A stretch of DNA of 64,000 nt. Origin: Rhizobacter sp. Root1221 (GTDB lineage: Bacteria > Pseudomonadota > Gammaproteobacteria > Burkholderiales > Burkholderiaceae_C). The stretch lies in assembly GCF_001425785.1 (NCBI RefSeq), contig NZ_LMDI01000016.1, positions 43,417-107,416 on the forward strand. The letters are read 5' to 3'. Positions 45,383-53,637 of this stretch are shown in pieces. The notes below the pieces were generated by a model. The model saw nothing but the letters and a program-made list of their open reading frames with translations, was not told the DNA's origin and searched no databases. The position numbers were made by a program, and so were the translations under genes. The number at the start of each line of letters is the position of its first letter. Positions within the stretch are counted from its first letter, which is position 1.

Positions 45383-46053
45383 GCCTTCCACCCGTGCAAC
45401 CTGCCCTGTTCCCCGACCGCCGCTTCGCCGCCTTCCTGTTCGACATGGACGGCACCCTCCTCACCTCCATCCGGGCCTCCGAACGTGTGTGGTCCGCCTG
45501 GGCCCGCGGGCACGGGGTCGACGTCGAGGCCTTCCTGCCCACCATCCACGGCAAACGTGCCATCGAGACCGTGCGCCAGCTCGGCCTGCCCGGCATCGAT
45601 GTGGAAGCGGAAACGGCCATCATCACCCGCGGGGAGATCGCCGACGTCGACGGGGTGGAACCCATTGGCGGCGCGGCGGCGTTCCTCGCCTCGCTGCCGC
45701 CAGGCCGGTGGACCATCGTCACGTCCGCGAGCCGCGAGCTGGCCGAACGCCGGCTGGGTGCAGCGGGCCTGCCGGTGCCACCCGCGATGGTGACGGCCGA
45801 AGACGTCACCCACGGCAAGCCCGCGCCCGACTGCTTCCTGCTGGCCGCGCAGCGCCTGGGCGTGCCCATTGCCGACTGCCTGGTGTTCGAGGACGCCCCC
45901 GCCGGCATCGCCGCGGCGGAAGCGGCGGGCGCCTCGGTGGCGGTGATCACCGCCACCCACACGCACCCCGTCGCCACGCGCCATCCCGTGCTGCCCGGCT
46001 ACCACACCGTGGTGTGCCAGTCCACGGCCACCGGCGGGCTGGCGTTTTTCTAG
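45379..46053 (+). CDS. HAD-family phosphatase
   Basis: 224 aa. Motif I FLFDMDGTLLTS at about residues 19-30, motif II TSAS, motif III Lys in HGKPAPDCF, and motif IV FEDAPAGIAAA near residue 172. Subfamily IA with a cap between I and II, so a small sugar-phosphate phosphatase of the YfbT/GPP type is likely. Third gene of the ArsR operon. Its stop is followed within 10 bases by mobile-element remnants. Confidence 0.88.
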   Translation: MSLPPVQPALFPDRRFAAFLFDMDGTLLTSIRASERVWSAWARGHGVDVEAFLPTIHGKRAIETVRQLGLPGIDVEAETAIITRGEIADVDGVEPIGGAAAFLASLPPGRWTIVTSASRELAERRLGAAGLPVPPAMVTAEDVTHGKPAPDCFLLAAQRLGVPIADCLVFEDAPAGIAAAEAAGASVAVITATHTHPVATRHPVLPGYHTVVCQSTATGGLAFF

Positions 46054-46059
46054 GGCCCT

Positions 46060-46220
46060 ACTGCACTAGCCCGGATATTTCATCAAGACGGCCGTGGGGC
46101 CGGTGGATGGGGGTTGCGGTTGCCGAGGGCTTCAGTGGGTGCTGCGCTGCAAGCAGCAGCCTGACGCGGCGGGTGTTGCGTACGACGGCCGCTCCGATCT
46201 TGAGCAGCCCGGTTCGGATG
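46060..46220 (-). pseudogene. IS1380-family transposase C-terminal remnant
   Basis: Minus strand 46216-46130 reads GLLKIGAAVVRNTRRVRLLL then AAQHPLK, matching the conserved end of IS1380-family transposases. CTAGCCCGGATATTTCAT at about 46068-46084 resembles an element end. Only the extreme C-terminus is left. Confidence 0.6.
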
Positions 46221-46277
46221 GTGGCGGTTTAGGCCCGCTCCAGTTCCGTACCGGTCAGCGCGATGCGCCGCAGGGCT

Positions 46278-46438
46278 TCAGGTGCTCAACGCCATCCTGT
46301 ATGTCGCTGAGCATGGCTGCAAGTGGCGCGGCCTGCCCAAGCGCTTTGGCAACTGGCACACGATCTACACGCGCATGAACCGATGGGCGAAGTCGGGCGT
46401 GCTGGATCGGGCCTTCGAGCAATTGCAGCGAGCTCAGG
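46278..46438 (+). pseudogene. IS5-family transposase fragment
   Basis: Reads LNAILYVAEHGCKWRGLPKR then FGNWHTIYTRMNRWAKSG and so on to about QLQRAQ, a nearly identical piece of the transposase in the element at 51091-51831, but on the other strand. It lacks both ends and the catalytic domain. At its right edge it is fused to LamG-gene debris. Confidence 0.8.
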
Positions 46439-46439
46439 C

Positions 46440-46562
46440 CAGGGCCGGAACCGCGGTGGCGTCGAGCGCGTTGCGCCAGATCCGGAAGTCGCCGATGCGG
46501 CCGTCGAACCCCGGATCCGGCGTGAACTGCGACCGCCCGATCAAGTTGTTGGGCGTGTGGGG
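46440..46562 (-). pseudogene. LamG-domain gene 3' fragment
   Basis: Minus strand reads PNNLIGRSQFTPDPGFDGRI then GDFRIWRNALDATAVPALA and stop, the C-terminus of a LamG/concanavalin-like jellyroll. It matches the fragment at 50509-50640 at most positions and in the same orientation. No 5' part is present. Confidence 0.75.
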
Positions 46563-46612
46563 CCCGTGCCTGCGCGGGCCGTCAGCATCAAGTCGGAATC
46601 CCGGCGATGGCT

Positions 46613-46780
46613 GCCAACCGGGTGACCTTCATGCGCATCCTGGACCGCACGACCAACAACACGAACCCCAAGATCATCGCCGGCATTGTGCTCATGCACG
46701 TGATTCGCAAGGGCCAGTGGGCCGGCCCCTAAGGCCAGGTCATGTCCTCACTAGAGCTGTTCTACAGCCTGGCCTTCTGA
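46613..46780 (+). pseudogene. IS6-family transposase C-terminal remnant
   Basis: Reads IIAGIVLMHVIRKGQWAGP, a TAA, then GQVMSSLELFYSLAF and TGA. IS6-type transposases end in AGIETMHMIRKGQ followed by a QFYSLA tail, so this is a decayed end with one nonsense codon. Confidence 0.6.
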
Positions 46781-46838
46781 CTTCCGCCTCGCCCCCGCCT
46801 CAGGTCCATTGCTCTCTGCCATTGCGACAGAGCCAGGA

Positions 46839-47051
46839 TCAGAGCCCGCCGCCGCCGCGGCCCTCGCTCAGGTAGTCGCTGATCAGGGAAAGCTGCTGGG
46901 CGTTGGTCTCGCGCTTCCAGGCCGGGCCCTGCGCATAGTCGGTGAGCACGTGGACTTCCACCGGCTTGCCGGAAGCCTTGGCCTTGTCGACAAACAGCTG
47001 CGACGCGCCGGCCATGCCGTCAGGGTCGGCACGGCCGGCGCAGCCGATGCG
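46839..47051 (-). pseudogene. Orphan coding tail in frame behind the lectin gene
   Basis: After the TGA of the lectin gene the same frame continues for 70 codons (RIGCAGRADPDGMAGASQLF, VDKAKASGKPVEVHVLTDYA, then PAWKRETNAQQLSLISDYL) before another TGA. Amino-acid use looks genuine. It resembles the end of an alpha/beta-hydrolase-like protein, though I cannot name it. Either it is a separate gene tail joined here by rearrangement, or the lectin stop is premature. Confidence 0.45.
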
Positions 47052-48761
47052 TCACTTCATCGAGACGCCGCCCTGGCTGTAGTACTTCTTCGCAAGATTC
47101 ACCATGTATCCGCCATCCGTTCCGGTGTGCGTCTGGTGCGACTCGCCAGCACCGAACTGGATCGCGAACACGTGCGCGTTCTGCAGGTCCGTCATCCGAT
47201 TGAAGATGTACCAGACCTTGTTGTCCTGCCAATGGTTGTCATAGTTCGTCATGTTCATGTTGCCCAGGGGAACCTGCCACAGCTGCATGGGCTTGCCGAT
47301 GGTTTCGGTCACGAGCTTGATCATGGCGACGTACTTGTTCCACTTCGCGTCGTCCCATACGTAGCTCTTGCCGTTCCACGACTGGTTCCGTACGGCCCAT
47401 TCGGCGTCGCGGTCCGTCACGTCGGTCGCGAGGAAGTCGCCCTTGCCCGCACTGAGCTGCTGGTAGTACTTGGCGCACGCCTTGGGCCCGCTCGTGGCCG
47501 TATCGTCATCCGCCCAGTCCCAGCAGGTGAAGTGCAGCCCCACCGTGGAATTGGGTGCATAGGCGCGGGCCATCTTGATCAGGCAGCTCGTCATGCCCGC
47601 CACGCTGTTCTCCTCGGACGCGCAGTCGGTCTGGTTGGCAGCCTGCACCTGGGCCGGCACGAAGTGCGGATCATTGGGGTGGTCGCCGGTCTTGTTGCGC
47701 ACGAAGCCCCAGAAGTCGGGTTCCAGGTGGATCATGGTGCGGCTCTTGCCGATCTTCTGCAGGAAGAACCGGTAGTCATCCATGTAGCCCTTCAACAGCG
47801 TCTTGTTGTTGATGGCGCCCTTGTAGTTCTTGTGGCCGTCGGTGCCGGCGTACAGCTTCTCCAGGGCCCCTTGCGCAATGCCGATGTCCTCGGCTGAGTA
47901 CCAAACGTATTGCTGGATCACGGGGTGATCCGAAGTGCCCCTCGGGTGGGCATTGGCATAGGTGATCTGCAATCCGGACGAGTTGTCCCATTGGCTCGAC
48001 CCCCAGCAACCCCACCAGTTGTTCGCGTCGCAGCCTGACTCGCACTTTTCATAGCACGCGGCGCGCGGCGCCGGCTGGCTGTGGATGTACTGGTAGGACA
48101 CGTCGAACGGCGCGCTCTTCAGGTCGTCGTCGCTGACCTGCCCGCCGATGAGGATCTTGGTGCGGCCCATGAAGCTGCCGAAAGATCCGGTCGTCGTGCT
48201 GCTGCCGCTGCACTTGCCGTCCACCGGATTGAAGTACCAGTTCTGCCGCCCGGAACCCGGCGAGTGCTGCGTCAGGGGCGTGCCCGCCGAGTCGTTGGCA
48301 GCCGTCAGGAGCTTCTTCGACTGGTTCGACGTGATCGTGTAGCTGCCCCCCGCCGCGGAGATCAGCCATTGCTGGTTGGGATTGCCCGTATAGGCCCACT
48401 GCTTGATCGGAGCGTTCTCGCTGGAGTCGAAGTTGTACAGGTCGAGCGCGGAGCCGCTGTGCGCCGCGACCATCGTCCAGATGCCGTTGTTCAACTCCTT
48501 CAGCGTCCACTGCTGGTTGGCCTGCCCGTTGCCATGCCACAGGAAGACGGTCGTCCCGTTGTCCTTGGAGTACCCGTGCACGTCCACCTGCAGGCCGCTG
48601 TCCTTGTTGACGACGTAGTACTTGTTTCCGCTGACCGGCGGGTCGCTGCAGTTCGCCGCGCTGGCGGCGCCTGCGACACACAGGCCCGCCGCGAACATGG
48701 CAATGCGTGCAAGGGCCGCATGGCCCCGGCCCGTCGTCGGAAGTGGATGTCGTTCATTCAT
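47052..48761 (-). CDS. Secreted ricin-B-lectin / glycosidase-like protein
   Basis: 569 aa. Signal peptide to about residue 35 (AGAASA). Residues 45-190 form a ricin B-type (CBM13) beta-trefoil with repeated QWTL/QWLI and N-QNW motifs (GNGQANQQWTLKELNNGIWT, GNPNQQWLISAAGG). Residues 205-560 form a Trp-rich domain with MIHLEPDFWGFV near 345 and HFTCWDWADDD near 410, resembling (beta/alpha)8 glycoside hydrolases; the acids in LEPDF could be catalytic. Probably an exported carbohydrate-active enzyme. AT-richer than neighbours and set among IS debris, so it is likely an acquired gene. Confidence 0.75.
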   Translation of the reverse strand: MNERHPLPTTGRGHAALARIAMFAAGLCVAGAASAANCSDPPVSGNKYYVVNKDSGLQVDVHGYSKDNGTTVFLWHGNGQANQQWTLKELNNGIWTMVAAHSGSALDLYNFDSSENAPIKQWAYTGNPNQQWLISAAGGSYTITSNQSKKLLTAANDSAGTPLTQHSPGSGRQNWYFNPVDGKCSGSSTTTGSFGSFMGRTKILIGGQVSDDDLKSAPFDVSYQYIHSQPAPRAACYEKCESGCDANNWWGCWGSSQWDNSSGLQITYANAHPRGTSDHPVIQQYVWYSAEDIGIAQGALEKLYAGTDGHKNYKGAINNKTLLKGYMDDYRFFLQKIGKSRTMIHLEPDFWGFVRNKTGDHPNDPHFVPAQVQAANQTDCASEENSVAGMTSCLIKMARAYAPNSTVGLHFTCWDWADDDTATSGPKACAKYYQQLSAGKGDFLATDVTDRDAEWAVRNQSWNGKSYVWDDAKWNKYVAMIKLVTETIGKPMQLWQVPLGNMNMTNYDNHWQDNKVWYIFNRMTDLQNAHVFAIQFGAGESHQTHTGTDGGYMVNLAKKYYSQGGVSMK

Positions 48762-48894
48762 GGCTTGTACGGTCCTCGTTCATTACGGAGTGAGCTCGAA
48801 CAGGTTCGGCTTCCGGCGGCCGATTCGCGCTGTCCCAGCGGATTCATCGTATTTGTGGACTCGCGGCAAGACATGATGGAACAATGATCAGTGG

Positions 48895-49665
48895 TTACGG
48901 TTTGTGCATGGACCCGAATTCGGCCAGTTCGCGTTCCAGCTGCAGCGCGCCCAGTGCGCCGCTGGTCCGCGTGCCGTTCTCGAAGACGAGCGTCGGCGTG
49001 CCCCGGATAGAATGCTTGTTGCGCAGCGCCAGGTTGCGATCCAGCGCACTCGTGTCGCAGTCGGGCCGGGCGGCCGGCAACTTGCCCTCGCGCATCCAGG
49101 CATCCCAGGCCGCGCCCCGGTCCTCGGCACACCAGATGGCTTTGGCCTTTTCCATCGAGCCAGGCCCCAGGATCGGCATGAGAAAGGTATAGACGGTGAC
49201 GTCGTCGCGCCCCCGCAGCGTGGCCTCCAACTGCTTGCAGTACGGGCATTCGGGGTCGGCGAAGACCGCGAGCTTGCGCGTGCCCCGGCCACGCATGGAG
49301 ACGACGGCGTCCTGGATCGGCAAGCTGGCGAAGGCGAGGTTCGAGAGCTTCGCGATGCGGGCTTCCGTCAGGTTCATCTGCGTGCGGGTGTCGAGGATCT
49401 CGCCGCGCACGATGTAGTCGCCGTGCCGATCGGCATAGAACACCGACGTGCCCGACCGCACCTCGTACAGCCCCTCGATCGGCGAGGGGGTCACCGCGTC
49501 GACGACGACCGACGGCGGCAGGCGCGCAGCCAGCGCCTTGCGGATCTCGGCCTCCTGCGCCATGGCGGCGTGGGCCAGAGTACCCAGGCCGATAACGAGC
49601 CCGAGCCGGCGCGCGATCGATCGGACCCTGCACGACGCGGCCCGCGTGCGATGAATGTGTGGCAT
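48895..49665 (-). CDS. DsbC-type thiol:disulfide isomerase
   Basis: 256 aa from ATG 49665. Signal peptide ends near residue 38 (HAAMA). The N-terminal dimerisation domain is followed by a thioredoxin domain with FADPECPYCKQLEA near residue 138, the CPYC being the DsbC/DsbG redox pair, and a cis-proline in IRGTPTLVFENG near 225. It isomerises disulfides in the periplasm. It lies 133 bases upstream of the cysteine-rich lectin gene on the same strand and may help fold it; inference. Confidence 0.87.
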   Translation of the reverse strand: MPHIHRTRAASCRVRSIARRLGLVIGLGTLAHAAMAQEAEIRKALAARLPPSVVVDAVTPSPIEGLYEVRSGTSVFYADRHGDYIVRGEILDTRTQMNLTEARIAKLSNLAFASLPIQDAVVSMRGRGTRKLAVFADPECPYCKQLEATLRGRDDVTVYTFLMPILGPGSMEKAKAIWCAEDRGAAWDAWMREGKLPAARPDCDTSALDRNLALRNKHSIRGTPTLVFENGTRTSGALGALQLERELAEFGSMHKP

Positions 49666-50508
49666 TGCTGTACTCCTGCGTGGGCTCACGCAGCGCACTG
49701 CGCACCACGTTTGCATGCGGCCATGGTGGCCCGGAACGGTACGCGAGTCATGACGGCGGCATGACCATTGCCGCGCGGCGATCGGGAAGGCCGCGAACTC
49801 GTGCAGGTACTGCTCAATGAAATGGCTGGTGTGATGTGATGTTGTCGTTCGCGCTCTGCCGTGGCCGATCCGCTGAACTACCAGCCAACGAGAATGCTCC
49901 AGCAACGACGCGCAGCGTCCTCGACCCAAAGCATTCGCTCTTCTGCTGGTTTCGAGAGGAGCTCCGCAGCCACATCGCTCAGCGGTCGTCTTGTAGAGAC
50001 CTTCGCTTTTCCGCAACGCAGTTCTCGGACCGTCAAGTGGCCGAGATCAGGATCCATCCTCCATCGCCTGCGACTACCCCGACTTCCCCAACCACTTCGG
50101 CTTCTTTCTGTCGCTGGCCGGCATCTCTACCGTCGACCCATTCGTGAGCGCGCTCGTCGATGACGAGCCACCTGGTTTCCGACCGATTGGCCCGCTGTCC
50201 TGGCGTGGCATGGAGGCAAACGGCATACGCTAGCGTTGGATGTTGCGTGCCGTGGACTGCGGTGCACTTCGAGCTCTCGACCGCATCCGCAGATGTTGCC
50301 GATCAGTTCACAGTAGCAGCCAGACTCGGCGAAGGCCGCCTGAGAAGAACCTCTCGGCTGAAGATCAAAAGCTGAACTTCGAAGAGATTGTCAAGAACAC
50401 GTTCCGAGGCTCCGAACTTTGCCATTCGTATCAACTCCGACTGAATCCAAACGACTCGGACCACCAGTGCATGATCTCCCGCAACGCCTCGACAGCCCGG
50501 CCGCCTGA
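49666..50508. other. Gene-poor region with coding debris
   Basis: No intact gene. The plus strand at about 50020-50233 reads coherently (SSIACDYPDFPNHFGFFLSL, then VDPFVSALVDDEPPGFRPIG, ending MEANGIR and TAG). A further stretch, TAVHFELSTASADVADQFTV, ends at 50375. These look like the 3' ends of disrupted genes of unknown family. The rest is featureless. Confidence 0.45.
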
Positions 50509-50928
50509 TCAGGCCGCGGCCAGGGCCGCGACCGCGGTGGCGTCGAGCGCACTGCGCCAGATGCGGAAGTCGTTGAACCGGCCGTTGAACCCCGGATCCG
50601 ACACGAATTGCGACCGTCCGATCCAGTTGTTGGGCGTGGGGCCTACCTGCGCCGGCGTCAGCGCCATGTCCGTGTTCACGCCGGCGGCGAGACCGTCGAC
50701 GTACAGGGTCGCCCTCCGTCCCGACAGCGTCACCGCGAGGTGCACCCAGCGGCCGATCGGCGGGGCGGCGGTGCTCTCGACGAACTGCTCGCCGTAGGTG
50801 CCGCTGACGGTGATGGCGAAGCGGAGCAGGCCCGACCGCGAGCGGCGGGCCAGCATCAGGTAGCGGCCGGTGCCCGAGCCGAACCGATCGGTAACGAATC
50901 TATCAATGGATGGTGCCGCAGTGGTCAC
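50509..50928 (-). pseudogene. LamG-domain gene fragment
   Basis: Reads as about 135 aa of a LamG jellyroll: RFAITVSGTYGEQFVES, RWVHLAVTLSGRRATLYVDG, VGPTPNNWIGRSQFVSD, FNDFRIWRSALDATAVAALA. The 5' part of the domain and whatever catalytic module preceded it are missing. The intact lipoprotein at 58.6-60.8 kb has the same kind of C-terminal LamG (GLWVHVAVTLQDTTAKLYVD), so this may be the end of a similar carbohydrate-active gene. A second, shorter copy lies at 46440-46562. Confidence 0.75.
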
Positions 50929-51090
50929 AGCGCGATGATCATTTGATGACCAATGGTGTCAGGACGTACGGCGCCGAAACCGTGAACAACTGCGTGCTGC
51001 GGAGCTGGCCGCTGGCACACACCGACGCTTCGGCAGGCACTGCTCTCCCATCATTCGCGAACGCTTCGCTCTTATCGCCGACGGCTTGCG

Positions 51091-51831
51091 CTAGATGCGG
51101 CGATAGCCCTTGAGCCGGCGGAACAACCGCTCGACCTCGTTGCGACGCTTGTACATCTCGCGGTCGTATTCCCAGGGCTCAACGCGAGTTCGCAGCGGTG
51201 GCACAACGGGAGTGAAGCCCAAATCAAGCGCCAACTGGCGGGTCTCGTTGCCTTCATAGGCGCGATCCATGGGCAAGTGCAAGGGGCGATTCGGCGCCCC
51301 GAGCCTCTTGAGCAACTCGCGACCTTCTGGCGCATCGTGCGCTTGCCCAGGTGACAGCGAGAAGGTTATGGCCGTGCGCGCGTCCGCCGCGAGGAGGTGG
51401 ATCTTGGTGTTCCACCCTCCACGGGATTTGCCGATAGCCTGCGGACCGTTTTTTTTGGCACGCCGGTGCCATCTGGGTGCACCTTCACGCTCGTGCTGTC
51501 CAACGACACCGCTTCGACTTCGATCTTGATCTGCACGACCTGAGCGCGCTGCAATTGCTCGAAGGCCCGATCCAGCACGCCCGACTTCGCCCATCGGTTC
51601 ATGCGCGTGTAGATCGTGTGCCAGTTGCCAAAACGCTTGGGCAGGCCGCGCCACTTGCAGCCAAGCTCAGCGACTTACAGGATGGCGTTGAGCACCTGCA
51701 GATTCGTCAGACTGACGTTGCCGCGCTGCCTTGGCAGACAGTGCTTGACCTTCTCGAATTGGGCTGCTGTGATCTCCATGCGATCACTGTCGCATTCAAA
51801 TTGCTTCAGCGCAATTAGTGTCCACAGACCC
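51091..51831 (-). mobile_element. IS5-family insertion sequence, defective
   Basis: The right end carries AGTGTCCACAGACCC (51817-51831), a typical terminal repeat, followed by CTAG. No matching inverted end is found at the left, where the transposase stops abruptly. Transposase frames run leftwards from ATG 51779. An internal TAA at 51675-51677 replaces the tyrosine codon kept in the fragment at 46.3 kb. The run of eight A (minus strand, 51449-51456) is the usual -1 frameshift site between OrfA and OrfB. The protein ends RRLKGYRRI, about 25-30 residues short. The element is therefore inactive. Confidence 0.85.
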
Positions 51832-51888
51832 TAGTTCACAGTCAACCGCCAAGCGAACCGCTTCAGCGCTTTCATGGAGGAACGCCAC

Positions 51889-52086
51889 GTGGCCACAGTC
51901 GAAATCCTCAATGCAGATAAGAAGCCCAGACAAGACACCGAGATGTGGGTTTTCACAGTGAACGTTGACGGGCAGGTCGGGTACTTCACCGCCGGTTTTC
52001 CTCTGGGCACCTCGGAGGAACGTGCCAGGAGAGCAGTCGTCACGGCGCTTGAAGACAATCCCGGAGACTTAGAGGGATCAGTGTAA
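51889..52086 (+). CDS. Small hypothetical protein
   Basis: 65 aa from GTG 51889, with GGAGG eight bases upstream deciding the start over ATG 51874. The sequence MATVEILNADKKPRQDTEMW then FTVNVDGQVGYFTAGFPLG reads like a small single-domain beta-plus-helix protein. No family recognised. It lies directly beside the IS5 right end and is AT-richer than its right-hand neighbours. Confidence 0.5.
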   Translation: MATVEILNADKKPRQDTEMWVFTVNVDGQVGYFTAGFPLGTSEERARRAVVTALEDNPGDLEGSV

Positions 52087-52299
52087 ACCGACGCCGATGA
52101 CGGCGACACCGATGACGCCGAGGGCGATGACGACGGCGGCAGCGGGGACGGCAGCGAAGATGCAACCGATGACCCAGACCAAGGGGATGGTGTAGGCAGC
52201 AACCCGAGCCGCGGACTGCAAATCGCCAGGGCATTCGCGAGGGCACTCGCTTCGAGACGGAACCGGCCGTCCCGTCCCCAGCGTCGGGCCTGGTTCCTA

Positions 52300-53466
52300 C
52301 TAGGCCAGGGCTGGATCGAGAAACGGCCGCACGCCGTTGCGGCCAGCCGCCTTCGCCTGGTAGAGCGCAAGGTCGGCCTGCCGGGTGCCGACGTCCCAGT
52401 CGGCCTGTCCCGGCACGCAGCGCGACACCCCCACGCTCACGGTGCACGTGACGTGCTCGACGCCCCCGGCCGCAGCCACCCGCAACTGCCCCACCCGTTC
52501 GTTCAGCCGCTGGGCCAGTGCAAGCGCCACGGCGGGCTGTGCGCCGGCACAGCCCACGAGGAACTCCTCGCCACCCACCCGTGCCACGAAGTCCTCCGCG
52601 CGCAGTTGTGACACCAGCGTGCGCGCCACGGCCTGGAGCAGCAGGTCGCCGGTGGCATGCCCGAACGAGTCGTTCACGCGCTTGAAGTGGTCGATGTCGA
52701 CGAGCAGCACCGTGAGTGGCGGTGCGTCACGGCGCTCGAAATGGCGTGTGACACGCTCGTCGAGGCCGTTGCGGTTGAGCACGCCGGTCAATGCGTCGCG
52801 GGTGGCCTGGTCGGCCAGCTGGCCGTTGAGCCGCAAGAACAGCATCCACACGAGCGTGAGCCCCACCACCACCGCGGCGAGCGACGCGTAGACGTAGAAG
52901 ACCTGCGCGAGGACACCGTGGAAGGCCACGCCCATGCCGTCGCCATGGATGCTGCGCGACCGCACCAGCGCCAGCACACACATGCCGCCAAGGACCGAGG
53001 CCAGCAGCCGGAGCGGCGCGCGCAGCGGCGCCGGTTGGCGGCGCAATTCAACAACAATCAGACCCACCATCAACCCGTACAGGCACCCGATGGAGAGGTT
53101 CAGCACGGTGTGGCGGGCGCGCGGGCCACCGGCCCAGGCCGCGGCCGCCTCGCTCACCACCAGCACGGCGAGCAGGCCCACCGTGAACTGCCAGCGCCAG
53201 ACGCGCCGGCCCACGAACTCGCGCAGGCCATCGCTGAACAGCAGCACGGCCAGCAGCATCATGCCGTCACCGAGGAGGCCGGCCGCGTCGACGGCCTCGG
53301 CGCCGGCGAAGAGCCGCCCGAGGTAAGCCAGGCCGAACAGGCAGCTCGCGACCCACCACCGCCCGAGGCCAGGCGCATCGGGCATCAACCGCCAGACGAA
53401 AAACATCAGGGCGCCGCTGCCCACGAGGTGGACGGCGAGCATGATGATGACGGTGAAGGGATCCAT
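52300..53466 (-). CDS. Membrane-bound diguanylate cyclase (GGDEF)
   Basis: 388 aa. Residues about 5-205 contain six or so membrane helices with no named sensor domain. Residues 218-385 form a GGDEF domain: RDALTGVLNRNGLDERV, DIDHFKRVNDSFGHATGD near 260, and the active motif as GGEEF near 302, a form that is usually catalytic. No RxxD autoinhibitory site is obvious at the expected place. It would make cyclic di-GMP for biofilm or motility control. Confidence 0.9.
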   Translation of the reverse strand: MDPFTVIIMLAVHLVGSGALMFFVWRLMPDAPGLGRWWVASCLFGLAYLGRLFAGAEAVDAAGLLGDGMMLLAVLLFSDGLREFVGRRVWRWQFTVGLLAVLVVSEAAAAWAGGPRARHTVLNLSIGCLYGLMVGLIVVELRRQPAPLRAPLRLLASVLGGMCVLALVRSRSIHGDGMGVAFHGVLAQVFYVYASLAAVVVGLTLVWMLFLRLNGQLADQATRDALTGVLNRNGLDERVTRHFERRDAPPLTVLLVDIDHFKRVNDSFGHATGDLLLQAVARTLVSQLRAEDFVARVGGEEFLVGCAGAQPAVALALAQRLNERVGQLRVAAAGGVEHVTCTVSVGVSRCVPGQADWDVGTRQADLALYQAKAAGRNGVRPFLDPALA

Positions 53467-53637
53467 GAGGCGGCCTGGGCAGGCGCCATTGTCACCATGG
53501 GCGCCGCGGTTTCGTGTCAGCGGGGGCTGCAGCGCACGAGGGCGTGAAGTACGACCGAAGTCCGTGGGGTCCCTTGGTCGTCCGCGCCGCCGCCGTCATC
53601 ACGGAACGACCGGATGGAGCCGGCCCCGCGGCGTTGC

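Noticed and set aside
46809..47897. Plus-strand frame opposite the lectin gene
   Set aside because: Hydrophobic low-complexity product; the minus strand has a signal peptide, ricin repeats and consistent composition.
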